From: Trebonia sp964581815
Lineage (GTDB): Bacteria > Actinomycetota > Actinomycetes > Streptosporangiales > Streptosporangiaceae
Direction of reading: 5' to 3'
Assembly: GCA_964581815.1 (NCBI GenBank)
Contig: CAZORE010000021.1
Span: 1 to 64,000 of the forward strand
Length of the DNA: 64,000 bases
Shown here: piece by piece, positions 63,736 to 64,000 of the stretch
How the letters are laid out: every line of letters begins with the position of its first letter
How positions within the stretch are numbered: the stretch's first letter is position 1
Notes under the pieces: generated by a model
What the model saw: the letters and a program-made list of their open reading frames with translations, nothing else
Told to the model about the DNA's origin: nothing
Databases searched by the model: none
Program-made: the position numbers and the translations under genes

Positions 63736-64000
63736 GAGTGCCAACCGTCTCCTTCTCGAGCCGACTCCGCCGGCCCCGCCATGCGGCAAGGCCGACTCTA
63801 CCGTCATGGCCGGACCGGGGGGCGACGGTCCCGCCGCGTTGCCTGCCGACGGCCGACGGCCCGCTCAAGCTCACGGTACCGGCGGCCGCCGACACTCCCG
63901 GCGCGTCGCGCCACGCCAGGCTTCGCGCCTGCCTTCGCACCCGCAGCACAGGCCGCCTTCCCGCTGTTTCGCTTAAATGTTTGCATCAAGTGTCTAATGT
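63736..64000. other. Upstream region of recN, no gene recognised
   Basis: 265 bp to the window edge. No convincing coding frame; short frames on both strands lack family features. The edge is AT-richer (TTTCGCTTAAATGTTTGCAT), possibly a promoter region of a gene beyond the window. Confidence 0.4.

Overview
The window is high-GC DNA with actinobacterial traits: many GTG and TTG starts, 1 to 4 nt gene overlaps, twin-arginine signals, RskA-type sigma control and an F420-type reductase. It looks like a soil actinomycete chromosome, but the genus cannot be named from this sequence. I saw no rRNA, tRNA, CRISPR array or phage. One 100-N scaffold gap lies inside nifJ and looks like an assembly artefact.

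The dominant theme is a large hypoxia and dormancy island that resembles the mycobacterial DosR (DevR) regulon with a complete fermentation module attached. It holds a DevR-like response regulator (54817-55527) and two DevS/DosT-like heme-GAF kinases (41459-43195, 51363-53105). Around them are the usual DosR-regulon cargo families: four universal stress proteins, three CBS-BON proteins, Hsp20, three FMN split-barrel proteins, a CtpF-like P-type ATPase, an Rv1733c-like membrane protein and a Ddn-like F420 reductase. Palindromes close to GGGACCTTNGGCCC recur in the intergenic regions in front of these genes.

Layout. 1-4.3 kb: CBS-BON, FMN split-barrel, USP, cyclic-nucleotide-binding and flavodoxin genes, divergently arranged around candidate DevR boxes. 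4.4-16.3 kb: a transporter fused to a USP-like region and an OB fold, then ordinary accessory genes (SRPBCC, PhyH, winged-helix operon, RibD-like reductase, MoxR/VWA pair, LpqC-like esterase, MarR, ABC exporter). 16.4-19.3 kb: enolase, class I aldolase and phosphoglycerate mutase as one operon. 19.6-31.3 kb: a divergent operon encoding a GltD-like Fe-S oxidoreductase, pyruvate:ferredoxin oxidoreductase, a DHOD-like protein, a group 3b [NiFe] hydrogenase (BGSL) and an embedded cyclic-nucleotide-binding protein. 31.6-32.8 kb: a GH10 xylanase with its own operator set. 33-38 kb: hydrogenase maturation protease, PII-like protein, PPi-type phosphofructokinase and pyruvate phosphate dikinase. 38.3-56.9 kb: the rest of the DosR-like set, with alcohol dehydrogenase, GAPDH and an acetyl-CoA hydrolase/CoA-transferase. 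57-64 kb: Bax-inhibitor protein, ECF sigma and anti-sigma factors, DUF4331 cluster, GNAT and RecN.

Inferred joint function: under hypoxia the kinases would activate DevR, which would switch on a PPi-economising glycolysis (PPi-PFK, aldolase, GAPDH, PGM, enolase, PPDK). Pyruvate would be oxidised by PFOR, electrons removed as H2 by the hydrogenase or as alcohol by AdhP, and acetyl-CoA converted to acetate by the CoA-transferase. The combination of a DosR-like two-component system, PPi glycolysis and PFOR-hydrogenase fermentation on one stretch is the most notable feature. Regulatory claims rest on motifs read by eye and need a genome-wide motif scan and expression data.
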